In this document: positions 16,143 to 24,370 of the stretch, piece by piece
Layout of the letters: every line of letters begins with the position of its first letter
How positions within the stretch are numbered: position 1 is the stretch's first letter
From: Nitratireductor sp.
Lineage (GTDB): Bacteria; Pseudomonadota; Alphaproteobacteria; Rhizobiales; Rhizobiaceae
DNA: 39,518 nucleotides
Assembly: GCA_020441665.1 (NCBI GenBank)
Contig: JAGRLT010000035.1
Span: forward strand, 1 to 39,518
Direction: 5' to 3'
Position numbers and translations under genes: made by a program
Notes under the pieces: model-generated
Told to the model about the DNA's origin: nothing
Databases searched by the model: none
What the model saw: the letters and a program-made list of their open reading frames with translations, nothing else

Positions 16143-17186
16143 ATGAAAATGAACCCGCTCGGACGCAGTGATCTGCGCGTCTCCGAACTCTGCCTTGGCA
16201 CCATGACCTGGGGCTCGCAGAACAGCCAGGCGGAGGCCCATGAGCAGCTCGACCACGCCATTGGCGAGGGCATCAACTTCATCGACACGGCGGAAATGTA
16301 TCCCACCACGCCGCGCCGCGGCGAAACCACCGGTCTTACCGAGGAGATCATCGGCAACTGGCTCAACGGCCGGGCGGATCGCGACCGGCTCGTCATCGCC
16401 ACCAAGGTGACCGGCGTCGGCAATCAGGATATCCGCAACGGCGAGCGCGTCACCGGCGCGAGCCTGCGCGCGGCTCTGGAAACGTCGCTGAGGCGGCTCA
16501 GGACGGACCATATCGATCTCTACCAGCTCCATTGGCCCAATCGCGGCTCCTACCACTTTCGCCAATGCTGGAACTACGACCCGGCGCGGCAGAGCCCCGC
16601 GGGCATCGAGGAGGAGATCGCCGACATGCTGGGTGCGGTTGCCAGGCTGCAGCAGGAAGGCAAGCTGAGGGCCTTCGGCCTGTCGAACGAGACCGCCTGG
16701 GGGACGATGAAATGGCTTGAGGTCGCGAGGCGCGAAAGCCTGCCGCGCGTCGTCTCGATCCAGAACGAATATTCGCTGCTCTGCCGCCTGTTCGATACCG
16801 ATCTTGCCGAAGTGGCGGTGCATGAGCAGGTCGGCCTGCTGGCCTTTTCGCCGCTCGCTGCCGGCGGCCTCTCGGGCAAATACCGTCATGGCGATATCCC
16901 CGCCGGCTCGCGCCGTTCCCTGCAGCCGGAACTCAACGACCGTTACGTTCCGTGGTCGGAGCAGGCCATAGCAGCCTATGTGGGCGTTGCGAACAGACAC
17001 GGGCTCGACCCCGCCCGGATGGCGCTCGCCTTCGCCCGCACGCGTTCCTTCATGACCTCGGTGATCATCGGCGCGACCTCGATGGAGCAACTGCGCAATA
17101 ACATCGCCGCGAAGGATCTGACGCTTTCCGAGGAAGTCCTGGCCGACATCCAGGCGGTCCGCCGCGACCACCCCATGCCCATCTGA
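16143..17186 (+). CDS. Aldo/keto reductase, Tas-like
   Basis: This 347-residue NADPH-dependent oxidoreductase has a TIM-barrel fold. The catalytic tetrad is readable as D48 and Y53 (FIDTAEMYP), K88 (IATKV) and H130 (LYQLHWP). GLSNETAWG, IQNEYSLL, FSPLAAGGLSGKY and the C-terminal cofactor region VIIGATSMEQLRNNI follow in standard order. Length and the TMTWGSQNS and YPTTPRRGET segments resemble E. coli Tas. The physiological substrate is unknown. It is divergent from the DUF2793 gene (192-bp gap) and upstream of a long leader region for the TRAP operon. Confidence 0.93.
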   Translation: MKMNPLGRSDLRVSELCLGTMTWGSQNSQAEAHEQLDHAIGEGINFIDTAEMYPTTPRRGETTGLTEEIIGNWLNGRADRDRLVIATKVTGVGNQDIRNGERVTGASLRAALETSLRRLRTDHIDLYQLHWPNRGSYHFRQCWNYDPARQSPAGIEEEIADMLGAVARLQQEGKLRAFGLSNETAWGTMKWLEVARRESLPRVVSIQNEYSLLCRLFDTDLAEVAVHEQVGLLAFSPLAAGGLSGKYRHGDIPAGSRRSLQPELNDRYVPWSEQAIAAYVGVANRHGLDPARMALAFARTRSFMTSVIIGATSMEQLRNNIAAKDLTLSEEVLADIQAVRRDHPMPI

Positions 17187-17686
17187 ATTGCCGCATCCCG
17201 CCCGCTTTCCGCCGCAAGACACTACGTTAAGACACAGCTTTCGAACCCGCGCTTGACGGCCGGTCTCGCGGCTTGCCGGGCGAAGCAATGGCGGGCTACG
17301 CGCCCGATTGGCAGGAATCTGCCAGTTTTCGCTCGCCAGGGACGTAATCAGAATATCAGACTTTAGTGGAGGATGGGCCGAGGCGGAAAGGGGGTCGGTT
17401 TTTGCCGCCTGCCCCCGGACCCGGCGGGCGACCTGCAAGGGGGGTGTCAAATTTTTGAAATAATTGGCGTTTTCTCCCCTGTGCGGGCGGCTGCCCGATG
17501 CGCCGGAATTTTTGGTGTGTCGAAACCTCGGCCGGCCGGGCCTGCCTGCCGCCGCGGCGCCCTTCCGCGCCGTCCACGGCCTTGACTTCGCCACGCATAC
17601 AGGGATTCGTGAGGGCAGCCTGATCTTGCCGGAAGAGTCCGGCAGGCCGTTTTCTGGCGCATCCAACAACCGAATGGGAGGATATC
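17187..17686 (+). other. 500-bp gene-free region before the TRAP operon
   Basis: No convincing gene was found; the long minus-strand frames here lack recognisable protein features. It holds a short hairpin TGGCAG-GAAT-CTGCCA at 17309-17324 followed by GTTTT (weak terminator candidate for the reductase gene). A palindrome TCAAATTTTTGA at 17447-17458 lies in an AT-rich patch (possible operator). A stem-loop at 17627-17644 lies close to the dctP start. It probably carries the promoter and control sites of the TRAP operon. Confidence 0.5.
17627..17644 (+). promoter_or_regulatory. Leader hairpin before dctP
   Basis: TGCCGGA at 17627-17633 pairs with TCCGGCA at 17638-17644 around an AGAG loop, 42 bp before the dctP start and outside the ribosome-binding site. 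It could stabilise the message 5' end or take part in attenuation; a TTTT run follows after GGCCG. Its role is inferred. Confidence 0.35.
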
Positions 17687-18703
17687 GTGAAACTACTCAA
17701 ATCCCTCGCTGTGACTGCCGGCCTTCTCGCCACCACCGCGCTTGGCGCCGCAACCGGCGCCTATGCCCAATGTGACGATGGCGAGATGGTCATCAAGTTT
17801 TCCCACGTGGTCGCCGCGACCGGCCACCCCAAGGGCGATGCCGCGACCATGCTTGCCGAGCGCGTCAATGAGGAGATGAACGGCAAGGCCTGTATGGAGG
17901 TCTTCCCGAACTCGACCCTTTATGACGACGACAAGGTGCTGGAAGCGCTGCTGCTGGGCGACGTGCAGCTTGCCGCGCCCTCGCTGTCGAAGTTCGAGGC
18001 CTATACGCTGAAATACCGGCTCTTCGATCTTCCCTTCCTGTTCGCGAGCCTCAAGGCGGTCGACGCGTTCACCACGTCCGATGCCGGCAAGGGCCTGCTG
18101 AAGGTGATGGAAGACAAGGGCTATACCGGTCTCGGCTACTGGTCGTCGGGCCTCAAGCAGTTCTCGGCCAACAAGCCGCTGCTGATGCCGGCTGACGCCA
18201 ACGGGCTGAAATTCCGCGTCCAGACCTCCGATGTGGCGGTTGCCATGATCGAGGCGATGGGCGCTTCCGCCCAGAAGCTCGCCTTCAAGGAAGTTTATGG
18301 CGCGTTGCAGACCGGCGTTGTCGACGGTCAGGAAAACTCCTGGTCCAACATCTACACCCAGAAATTCTTCGAGGTGCAGGATGGCGTGACCGAGACCAAC
18401 CACCAGTTGCTCGCCTATCTGCTGGTAACCTCGACCGAGTGGCTTGCAAGCCTTGACGAGGAAACCCGCAACCAGTTCATCGCCATCGTCGACGACGTGA
18501 CCGCCAAGGCGAACGGCCAGGTGGCCGACAAGGAAGCGGCGAACCGTCAGAACATCATCGATGCCGGCGGCACGATCCGCGAGCTCAGCGCCGAACAGCG
18601 CCAGGCCTGGGTCGACACCATGAAACCCGTCTGGGACAAGTTCGAAGCCGATATCGGCAAGGACCTGATCGAGGCGGCGGTCGCTTCCAACGCATCGAAC
18701 TAG
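17687..18703 (+). CDS. dctP: TRAP transporter substrate-binding protein DctP
   Basis: This 338-residue periplasmic protein has a signal peptide (MKLLKSLAVTAGLLATTALG, cleavage near AYAQ, about residue 27). The DctP-family fold shows IKFSHVVAATGHPKG, PNSTLYDDDKVLEALLLGDVQ, LFDLPFLF and the conserved arginine region GLKFRVQTSDVAVAMIEAMGA, then QTGVVDGQENSW. It binds an organic acid for the sodium-driven DctQM permease. The start is GTG with GGGAGGAT at good spacing. The ligand may be a carboxylate such as lactate or a C4-dicarboxylate; the broken dehydrogenase after dctM hints at a 2-hydroxyacid. Confidence 0.93.
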   Translation: MKLLKSLAVTAGLLATTALGAATGAYAQCDDGEMVIKFSHVVAATGHPKGDAATMLAERVNEEMNGKACMEVFPNSTLYDDDKVLEALLLGDVQLAAPSLSKFEAYTLKYRLFDLPFLFASLKAVDAFTTSDAGKGLLKVMEDKGYTGLGYWSSGLKQFSANKPLLMPADANGLKFRVQTSDVAVAMIEAMGASAQKLAFKEVYGALQTGVVDGQENSWSNIYTQKFFEVQDGVTETNHQLLAYLLVTSTEWLASLDEETRNQFIAIVDDVTAKANGQVADKEAANRQNIIDAGGTIRELSAEQRQAWVDTMKPVWDKFEADIGKDLIEAAVASNASN

Positions 18704-18713
18704 GTGAAAAATG

Positions 18714-18738
18714 CGGGAGCGGGCAAAGCCCGCTCCCG
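18714..18738 (+). terminator. Strong hairpin after dctP
   Basis: CGGGAGCGGGC at 18714-18724 is an exact complement of GCCCGCTCCCG at 18728-18738 around AAA, starting 10 bp after the dctP stop. There is no proper T-run after it. As for the ydcS-like gene, it probably stabilises the binding-protein message and reduces read-through into the membrane genes. Confidence 0.7.
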
Positions 18739-18970
18739 TCTCATCGACGGGTGGCAGGCAGCCGCGCCCCTACGGCCCGCCCGTCGCGGATCCGAGGCCA
18801 GTCGGTGAACCTGTATGCGCCAGCACCGGCCGGGGTTTGCCGCGGCCTGTCGCGGTTTGATTGCGCTGGCGGCGTTTGCATAGCATTATCGTGTGTCACA
18901 GGAGGGATTGCGGCTTGGCGTGGAGGCGCCCCGCCGCATTTCGCATAACCGGAAAAAGGGGGGAGGAAAG

Positions 18971-19651
18971 ATGAGCCAGTTCTGGCCGTATCTCGCAATG
19001 GCCGTGCTGATCGGCCTGCTTTGGCTTTGGGAGCGCTCCTATCCGGGCGCGGTGACCCGGTTTGAGGAAAACCTCATCGCCACCCTGCTGGCGGCCATCA
19101 CCATCGTGTCGTTTACCCAGGTGATCGCCCGCTACGGTTTCAACACCGGCTGGGGCGGCGCGCTCGAATTCACCCGCATTCTCTTTGCCTGGATGATCCT
19201 GTTCGGCATGAGCTACAGCATCAAGATCGGCAGCCATCTCGGCGTCGACGCCTTCATCCGCCTGCTGCCCGGCAGGGCGTTCCGCGCGGTCGCCATCTTC
19301 GGCGCCTTCTGCGCCTTCCTCTATGCCGCCATGCTGATCTCGGCGACCTGGCTCGAATTCTTCGGCGCCAACTCGAAGGGCGGCGCGGTCGACTACTGGT
19401 CGAAGATGTTCAAGCTCGGCATCGGGCTGGACGATCTCAGATATCCCCACTGGATGCAGGAAAGTTTTGGCATCCAGGAACGTGTCCAGCGCTGGGTCGC
19501 CTATCTCATCCTGCCCCTCGGCCTTGCCCTGTTCGGCTTTCGCTCCCTGCAGGCCATGCATGCGATCTGGAAGGGCGAGCGCGAACTCGTCATCGCCGGC
19601 CACGAGGCCGAGGATCTCGTCGCCGAAAACAAAGACGCGCTGAAGGACTGA
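18971..19651 (+). CDS. dctQ: TRAP transporter small permease DctQ
   Basis: This 226-residue membrane protein has four predicted helices. Typical DctQ features are EENLIATLLAAITIVSFTQVIARY, ALEFTRILFAWMILFG and IKIGSHLGVDAFI. A strong GGGGGAGGAAAG Shine-Dalgarno marks the ATG at 18971; the frame opens earlier at 18893, without such support. It sits between dctP and dctM with only 10 bp to dctM. The segment between the third and fourth helices is longer than in minimal DctQ proteins. Confidence 0.92.
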   Translation: MSQFWPYLAMAVLIGLLWLWERSYPGAVTRFEENLIATLLAAITIVSFTQVIARYGFNTGWGGALEFTRILFAWMILFGMSYSIKIGSHLGVDAFIRLLPGRAFRAVAIFGAFCAFLYAAMLISATWLEFFGANSKGGAVDYWSKMFKLGIGLDDLRYPHWMQESFGIQERVQRWVAYLILPLGLALFGFRSLQAMHAIWKGERELVIAGHEAEDLVAENKDALKD

Positions 19652-19661
19652 GGAAAGAGCC

Positions 19662-21275
19662 ATGGAAACCGCAATTCTCTTCATCCTCGTCCTCACACTG
19701 CTCTTCCTTGGCGTGCCGGTCGCCGTCTCGCTCGGCCTGTCCTCGATCATCGTCATCGCGTTCTTCTCCTCCGACTCCATGTCGTCGGTGGCACTGCAAC
19801 TCTTCACCGCCTCGCAGAACTACACTTTGCTGGCCATCCCCTTCTTCATTCTGGCTTCCGCCTTCATGTCGACGGGCGGTGTCGCCAAGCGCATCATCCG
19901 CTTCGCCATCGCCGCCGTCGGCCATTTGCGCGGCGGCCTGGCCATGGCCTCGGTACTGGCCTGCATGCTGTTTGCGGCGCTGTCCGGCTCGTCGCCCGCA
20001 ACCGTCGTCGCCATCGGCACCATCGCCATCGCCGGCATGCGCCAGGTCGGCTACTCCAAGGAGTTCGCGGCAGGCCTCATCGCCAATGCCGGCACGCTGG
20101 GCATTCTCATTCCGCCCTCGATCGTCATGGTGGTCTATTCGGCCGCCACCGATGTCTCCGTCGGCCGCATGTTCCTTGCCGGCGTCGTGCCGGGCATCGT
20201 TGCCGGCCTCATGCTGATGGTGGCGATCTATGTCGTCGCGCGGATGAAGAACCTGCCGGCCGAGCCCTGGAAAGGCTTCGGCGAAATCCTTCAGGGCGGC
20301 AAGGAGGCCGGCTGGGGCCTGTTTCTCATCATCATCATCCTGGGCGGCATCTATGGCGGCGTCTTCACGCCGACCGAGGCAGCGGCGGTCGCCGCCGTCT
20401 ACTCCTTCTTCATCGCGCTCTTCATCTATCGCGACATGGGGCCGATGAAGGATGTGCCCTGGGTCGTCGAGGCGGATGGCGCCGATGCGCTGACCGGCTT
20501 CAAGTCGATCGTCTATGCGATCTCCTTCTTCTTCGTCTGGATGGTGCTGTCCTTCTTCGTCACCTCCGAATGGGAGGGGGTGACGTTTACCGGCCGCCTG
20601 CTCTGGGGCATCGGCCTGTCGGTGCTGGCCGGCATCGCCTATGCCAACTGGCGCGGCGGCAATGCCGCGCGCATTCCCGCCATGTGGGCGTCGAGCCTGC
20701 CGGTATTCGGCCGCAACTTCGCCCTGATGGGCCGCAAGTCCTTCGCCGCCTTCTTCAACGACGACACCCGCAAGGTGATGGTGGATGCGTCGAAGACGAC
20801 GATCATGCTGATGTTCATCATCGTCAACGCGCTGCTCTTCGCCCATGTGCTGACCTCGGAGCGCATCCCCCAGGCGATCACCGACATGATGCTGGACTAT
20901 GGCTTTACCTGGTTCACCTTCCTGATCGCGGTCAACATCCTGCTGCTGATCGGCGGCCAGTTCATGGAGCCGTCCGGCCTGCTGCTGATCGTGGCACCCG
21001 TGGTCTTCCCGATCGCCATCGAACTCGGCGTCGATCCCGTCCATCTCGGCATCATCATGGTGGTCAACATGGAGATCGGCATGATCACGCCGCCGATCGG
21101 CCTCAACCTGTTCGTCACCTCGGGGATCACCGGCATGAGCCTGGTCAGGGTGGTCAAGGCGGCGCTGCCCTTCGTTGCCGTGCTGTTCGCCTTCCTGATC
21201 CTGGTGACCTATGTGCCGATCCTCTCCACCTGGCTGCCCTACAGCCTGATGGGGCCGGAAATCGTCACGCGGTAG
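19662..21275 (+). CDS. dctM: TRAP transporter large permease DctM, extended form
   Basis: This 537-residue permease catalyses sodium-driven uptake with DctQ and DctP. Family motifs include FLGVPVAVSLGLSS, AAIALSGSSPATVVAIG-like sequence (seen here as LSGSSPATVVAIGTI), GTLGILIPPSIVMVVY, GGVFTPTEAAAVAAVYSF and near the end MEIGMITPPIGLNLFV. Most DctM proteins are about 425-440 residues. The extra 100 or so residues lie roughly between 255 and 370, with two added hydrophobic segments and a soluble stretch (GRKSFAAFFNDDTRKVMVD). A GAGGAAAG ribosome-binding site precedes the ATG. The gene is followed directly by an IS481-type remnant, 12 bp after the stop. Confidence 0.93.
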   Translation: METAILFILVLTLLFLGVPVAVSLGLSSIIVIAFFSSDSMSSVALQLFTASQNYTLLAIPFFILASAFMSTGGVAKRIIRFAIAAVGHLRGGLAMASVLACMLFAALSGSSPATVVAIGTIAIAGMRQVGYSKEFAAGLIANAGTLGILIPPSIVMVVYSAATDVSVGRMFLAGVVPGIVAGLMLMVAIYVVARMKNLPAEPWKGFGEILQGGKEAGWGLFLIIIILGGIYGGVFTPTEAAAVAAVYSFFIALFIYRDMGPMKDVPWVVEADGADALTGFKSIVYAISFFFVWMVLSFFVTSEWEGVTFTGRLLWGIGLSVLAGIAYANWRGGNAARIPAMWASSLPVFGRNFALMGRKSFAAFFNDDTRKVMVDASKTTIMLMFIIVNALLFAHVLTSERIPQAITDMMLDYGFTWFTFLIAVNILLLIGGQFMEPSGLLLIVAPVVFPIAIELGVDPVHLGIIMVVNMEIGMITPPIGLNLFVTSGITGMSLVRVVKAALPFVAVLFAFLILVTYVPILSTWLPYSLMGPEIVTR

Positions 21276-21287
21276 GAGGGCGCTAGA

Positions 21288-21514
21288 TGTGAGCTTTCAA
21301 TAGGTTGTCCATTCGGACCGGACCATGTTGATTGGAGTTACCACACTTCGATCTTCAGGGAGGTGTCCGAATGAACATCCATGAGAATGCCCGTTTGACG
21401 CCGTTGCGTCGAGAGGAGATGGCGCTTTCGGCCATTGAAGGCCATCCTTCCAGGGGCGAGGCGGCCCGGATTTACGGCGTTTAGGCGAAGATCGTTTCGC
21501 GCTGGGTGGACCGC
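21288..21514 (+). mobile_element. IS481-family element remnant (left end)
   Basis: The left terminal sequence TGTGAGCTTTCAATAGG resembles that of Bordetella IS481 (TGTGAAGATTCAATAGG from memory) and is preceded by GCTAGA, which fits the NCTAGN target of that element. The 5' end of a transposase gene follows. The element stops abruptly near 21514 inside the transposase helix-turn-helix region and runs into dehydrogenase coding sequence. No right terminal repeat is present, so it is a deletion remnant. Confidence 0.8.
21371..21514 (+). pseudogene. IS481-family transposase, N-terminal fragment with internal stop
   Basis: Translation from the ATG at 21371 begins MNIHENARLTPLRREEM and continues with an HTH-like EGHPSRGEAARIYGV, an N-terminus typical of IS481 transposases. 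A TAG at 21482-21484 interrupts the frame, after which KIVSRWVDR still matches the family. The DDE catalytic domain is missing. It is non-functional. Confidence 0.8.
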
Positions 21515-21886
21515 TGCAAGATCGAGGCGCTTGCCGGCATGATGCTGCCGATGGGTGACGCCAAGGGCGCGGCGCTGGCGCTGATGGTGGAAATCCTCGC
21601 CGCGACGCTCACCGGCGCCCGCTACAGCTATGAGGCAAGCTCGTTCTTCGACGCCGAGGGCGCGCCGCCCGGTGTCAGCCACCTGATCATCGCCTTCGAT
21701 GCCGGTGGCAGGATCAGCCCGGTCTTCGCCGCGCGGCTGGAGGAATTGCTGGCCGAGAATGGAGCCCAGCAGGGCGCCCGCCTGCCCGGCAGCCGCAGAT
21801 TTTCCGCTCGCGCCGATGCGCATGAAAACGGCATCGTCATTCCCGCCCACCTGATGCGGGAAATTCTCGACGCGGCGGGCGGATAG
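21515..21886 (+). pseudogene. Ldh family (malate/L-lactate-type) oxidoreductase, C-terminal fragment
   Basis: About 123 codons encode the C-terminal part of an Ldh2/YiaK-type NAD(P)-dependent 2-hydroxyacid dehydrogenase. MLPMGDAKGAALALMVEIL, TGARYSYEASSFFDAEGAPP, HLIIAFDAGG and ARLPGSRRFSARADA are readable, and the frame ends at a natural stop (21884-21886). The N-terminal two-thirds is gone, replaced by the IS481 remnant in the same reading frame. Its place right after a TRAP operon suggests the intact gene once handled the imported acid. A GTG at 21506 could start translation, but the product would lack the active site. Confidence 0.8.
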
Positions 21887-21890
21887 GTCG

Positions 21891-22826
21891 TCAGAGCCAC
21901 GGCGGGTTCGCTGCCTTGTCGTTGAGCCCGAAGGGAAGTTCCGCCATCCAGTCCCGCAGGGCCCTGAGCGGCGGATAATCCTCATGGGCCTGCGGCCAGA
22001 CCAGCGAATAGGTGCCGAGGCTCACGGTTTGGCCATCGCCCAGCCTGACCAGCCTGCCGGCCGCGATCTCCGGCTCTGCGATGAAGTCCGGCAGCAGGGC
22101 CGCGCCGAGGCCGGCCACGGTCGCCTGCAGCAGCGTCGCATATTGGTCGAAGCGCATTCTTGGCCGCTGCGGCGCGACGCTGCCCATCGCGGCAAACCAG
22201 TGCTGCCAGGCGCGCGGCCGCGTTTCGAGCGTCAGCAGCGTCAGCTCGCCCGGCGCGCCGGAAATCGCATCAGAAATCGCATCAGAAGAGCCGGCCAGCA
22301 ATCCCGGCGCCAGAACGGGCAGGGCGCGCTCGTCCATCAGGGCCAGCGATCGCGTCGCGGGCCAGGGATCGCGGCCGAAATGGATCGCCGCATGAAACCG
22401 GCTCTGCGAGAAATCGAACAGCGCCATGCGCGTCGACAGGTTGAGCGAAATGCCCGGATGCCGCGCGTGGAAGTCCGGCAGGCGCGGCGCCAGCCAGTGG
22501 GTCCCGAAAGACGGCAGGATCGCCAGTTCCAGCGTGCCGCCCTCCGGGTTGGTCGCCAGATTGACCGTCGCATTGGTGATCGCGGCCATCGCCTCGCGGA
22601 TCGTTGCGGCATAGGCCCGCCCCTGCGGCGTCGGTTTGAGCCGCTTCTTTACCCGCAAAAACAGTGCCACCCCCAACTGGTCTTCCAGCTTGGCGATCTG
22701 CCGGCTGACCGCCCCTTGCGTCAGGTTGAGTTCGTCGGCTGCCGCCGTCACCGAGCCGAGCCGGATGACGGCCTCGAGCGCGGTAAGCCAGCCGATCGGT
22801 GGGAGGAAGCGGCGTTGGATACCCAT
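21891..22826 (-). CDS. LysR family regulator (GcvA/GcdR-like), probable regulator of gcdH
   Basis: This 311-residue LysR protein has an N-terminal HTH (LTALEAVIRLGSVTAAADEL, then LTQGAVSRQIAKLEDQLG) and the GcvA-type effector domain (LAILPSFGTHWLAPRLPDF). It is divergent from glutaryl-CoA dehydrogenase, with 182 bp between the starts, the classic LysR arrangement, so regulation of gcdH is likely. It contains a four-residue duplication (SDAI SDAI) encoded by a perfect 12-bp tandem repeat at 22261-22284. It ends 4 bp from the dehydrogenase fragment. Confidence 0.9.
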   Translation of the reverse strand: MGIQRRFLPPIGWLTALEAVIRLGSVTAAADELNLTQGAVSRQIAKLEDQLGVALFLRVKKRLKPTPQGRAYAATIREAMAAITNATVNLATNPEGGTLELAILPSFGTHWLAPRLPDFHARHPGISLNLSTRMALFDFSQSRFHAAIHFGRDPWPATRSLALMDERALPVLAPGLLAGSSDAISDAISGAPGELTLLTLETRPRAWQHWFAAMGSVAPQRPRMRFDQYATLLQATVAGLGAALLPDFIAEPEIAAGRLVRLGDGQTVSLGTYSLVWPQAHEDYPPLRALRDWMAELPFGLNDKAANPPWL

Positions 22827-23008
22827 ATCATTCCATTCTGTAATGTTTTTATCGGAAAATATCCATTTATAGGCTCATTTTGCAATGAAATAATGTCATT
22901 CAAGCACAAAATTCCTGTCCGTGCCGACGATCCGGCCAGACGCCGGAGGATTGCAACCCGCCCGCGCTTCGCGGTATCAGTACGAACCCACCCTCTCAGG
23001 AAAAAGCC
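22827..23008. promoter_or_regulatory. Divergent promoter region of LysR gene and gcdH
   Basis: This 182-bp intergenic region contains a strikingly AT-rich core (about 22830-22915) in an otherwise GC-rich window. Several imperfect AT-rich dyads occur, for example ATTCTGTAAT and near TTTGCAATGAAATAATG, of the kind bound by LysR proteins. Exact promoter elements cannot be fixed by eye. AGGAAA lies just before the gcdH ATG. Confidence 0.55.
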
Positions 23009-24217
23009 ATGACCGAAAAAGACAAGAACTCCCCGAGCCTCGGATCGTTCAACTGGGAAGACCCGCTATTGCTCGAAGGCCAGTTGACCGAGGACGAGCG
23101 CATGCTGCGCGATGCGGCGCGGGCCTTTGCCCAGGACGTCCTGGCGCCCCGCGTCATCGCCGCCTATCGCGACGAGGTTTCCGATCCCTCGATCTTCCGG
23201 GAGATGGGCGATGCCGGCCTGCTCGGCCTGACGATCCCCGAGGAATATGGCGGGCTGGGCACCGGCTACGTTACCTATGGCCTCGTTGCCCGCGAGATCG
23301 AGCGCGTCGATTCGGGCTACCGCTCGATGATGAGCGTGCAGTCCTCCCTCGTCATGTATCCGATCCATGCCTATGGTTCCGAGGAGCAGCGCCGCAAATA
23401 CCTGCCTAAGCTCGCCAGCGGCGAATGGATCGGCTGCTTCGGCCTTACCGAGCCCGATGCCGGCTCCGATCCGGGCGGCATGAAGACCCGTGCCGAAAAG
23501 ACCGCCGACGGCTATCGCCTGACCGGCAGCAAGATGTGGATTTCCAACGCCCCCTTCGCCGATGTCTTCGTCGTCTGGGCGAAGTCCGACGCTCATGGCG
23601 GCAAGATCCGCGGCTTCGTGCTCGAAAAGGGCATGAAGGGCCTGTCGGCGCCGAAGATCGAGGGCAAGCTGTCGCTGCGCGCCTCGACCACCGGCGAGAT
23701 CGTGCTCGACGGCGTCGAGGTCGGCGAAGAGGCGCTTCTGCCCAATGTCGAGGGCCTCAAGGGGCCGTTCGGCTGTCTCAACCGTGCCCGCTACGGCATT
23801 GCCTGGGGTGCCATGGGGGCCGCCGAATTCTGCTGGCACGCCGCCCGCCAGTATGGCCTCGACCGCAAGCAGTTCGGCCGGCCGCTCGCCCAGACCCAGC
23901 TTTTCCAGAAGAAGCTTGCCGACATGCAGACCGAGATCACCCTCGGCCTTCAGGCGGCCCTGCAGGTCGGCCGTCTGATGGACGAGGCGAGGGCGGCACC
24001 GGAAATGATCTCGCTCATCAAGCGCAACAATTGCGGCAAGGCGCTCGACATCGCCCGCCTGGCCCGCGACATGCATGGCGGCAACGGCATTTCCGAGGAA
24101 TTCCAGGTCTTCCGCCACATGGTCAACCTCGAAACGGTCAACACCTATGAGGGCACCCATGACGTGCATGCACTGATCCTCGGCCGCGCCCAGACCGGCT
24201 TGCAGGCGTTTTTCTAG
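23009..24217 (+). CDS. gcdH: Glutaryl-CoA dehydrogenase
   Basis: This 402-residue FAD-dependent acyl-CoA dehydrogenase converts glutaryl-CoA to crotonyl-CoA and CO2 in lysine, tryptophan and glutarate breakdown. Distinguishing features are the N-terminal [56 protein letters not shown] and the C-terminal [17 protein letters not shown], where E381 is the expected catalytic base. The YEGTHD motif separates it from most other acyl-CoA dehydrogenases. It is paired with a divergent LysR gene, as in other proteobacteria. A terminator-like hairpin follows. Confidence 0.95.
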   Translation: MTEKDKNSPSLGSFNWEDPLLLEGQLTEDERMLRDAARAFAQDVLAPRVIAAYRDEVSDPSIFREMGDAGLLGLTIPEEYGGLGTGYVTYGLVAREIERVDSGYRSMMSVQSSLVMYPIHAYGSEEQRRKYLPKLASGEWIGCFGLTEPDAGSDPGGMKTRAEKTADGYRLTGSKMWISNAPFADVFVVWAKSDAHGGKIRGFVLEKGMKGLSAPKIEGKLSLRASTTGEIVLDGVEVGEEALLPNVEGLKGPFGCLNRARYGIAWGAMGAAEFCWHAARQYGLDRKQFGRPLAQTQLFQKKLADMQTEITLGLQAALQVGRLMDEARAAPEMISLIKRNNCGKALDIARLARDMHGGNGISEEFQVFRHMVNLETVNTYEGTHDVHALILGRAQTGLQAFF

Positions 24218-24251
24218 GCCTTCGGGCCCGGTTTCCCCCAAATTACCCCGT

Positions 24252-24274
24252 CCTCTCCCTGCCAAAGGGGGAGG
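24252..24274 (+). terminator. Terminator-like hairpin after gcdH
   Basis: CCTCTCCC at 24252-24259 pairs (one T-G wobble) with GGGGGAGG at 24267-24274, loop of seven bases, 35 bp after the gcdH stop. AATTTTTG follows after a short gap, so it is a plausible intrinsic terminator. Confidence 0.6.
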
Positions 24275-24309
24275 GCTTCACAATTTTTGCCCCAACCGCA
24301 CGGACCATA

Positions 24310-24338
24310 TTGACAATTATTATGTATAGACATAAAGC
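24310..24338 (+). promoter_or_regulatory. Putative hut promoter with overlapping HutC-like operator
   Basis: TTGACA at 24310-24315 is a perfect -35; 17 bp later TAAAGC (24333-24338) is a weak -10. The spacer contains the dyad TATGTATAGACATA at 24321-24334, close to the GTCTATACA-type sites bound by the GntR-family repressor HutC. The overlap would let a repressor block RNA polymerase. It is 32 bp upstream of the hutI start. No hutC gene is in the window. Confidence 0.55.
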
Positions 24339-24370
24339 ATCGGCATAAACCTGTTCCAGAGGGTCGTCCC

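Noticed and set aside
15951-17669. 954-residue frame extending the DUF2793 gene upstream.
   Set aside because: It covers the well-supported aldo/keto reductase on the other strand; the real start has a good ribosome-binding site at 15950.
17356-17736. Minus-strand frame in the TRAP leader region.
   Set aside because: Arg/Pro/Gly-rich low-complexity translation with no domain or start signal, overlapping the dctP start.
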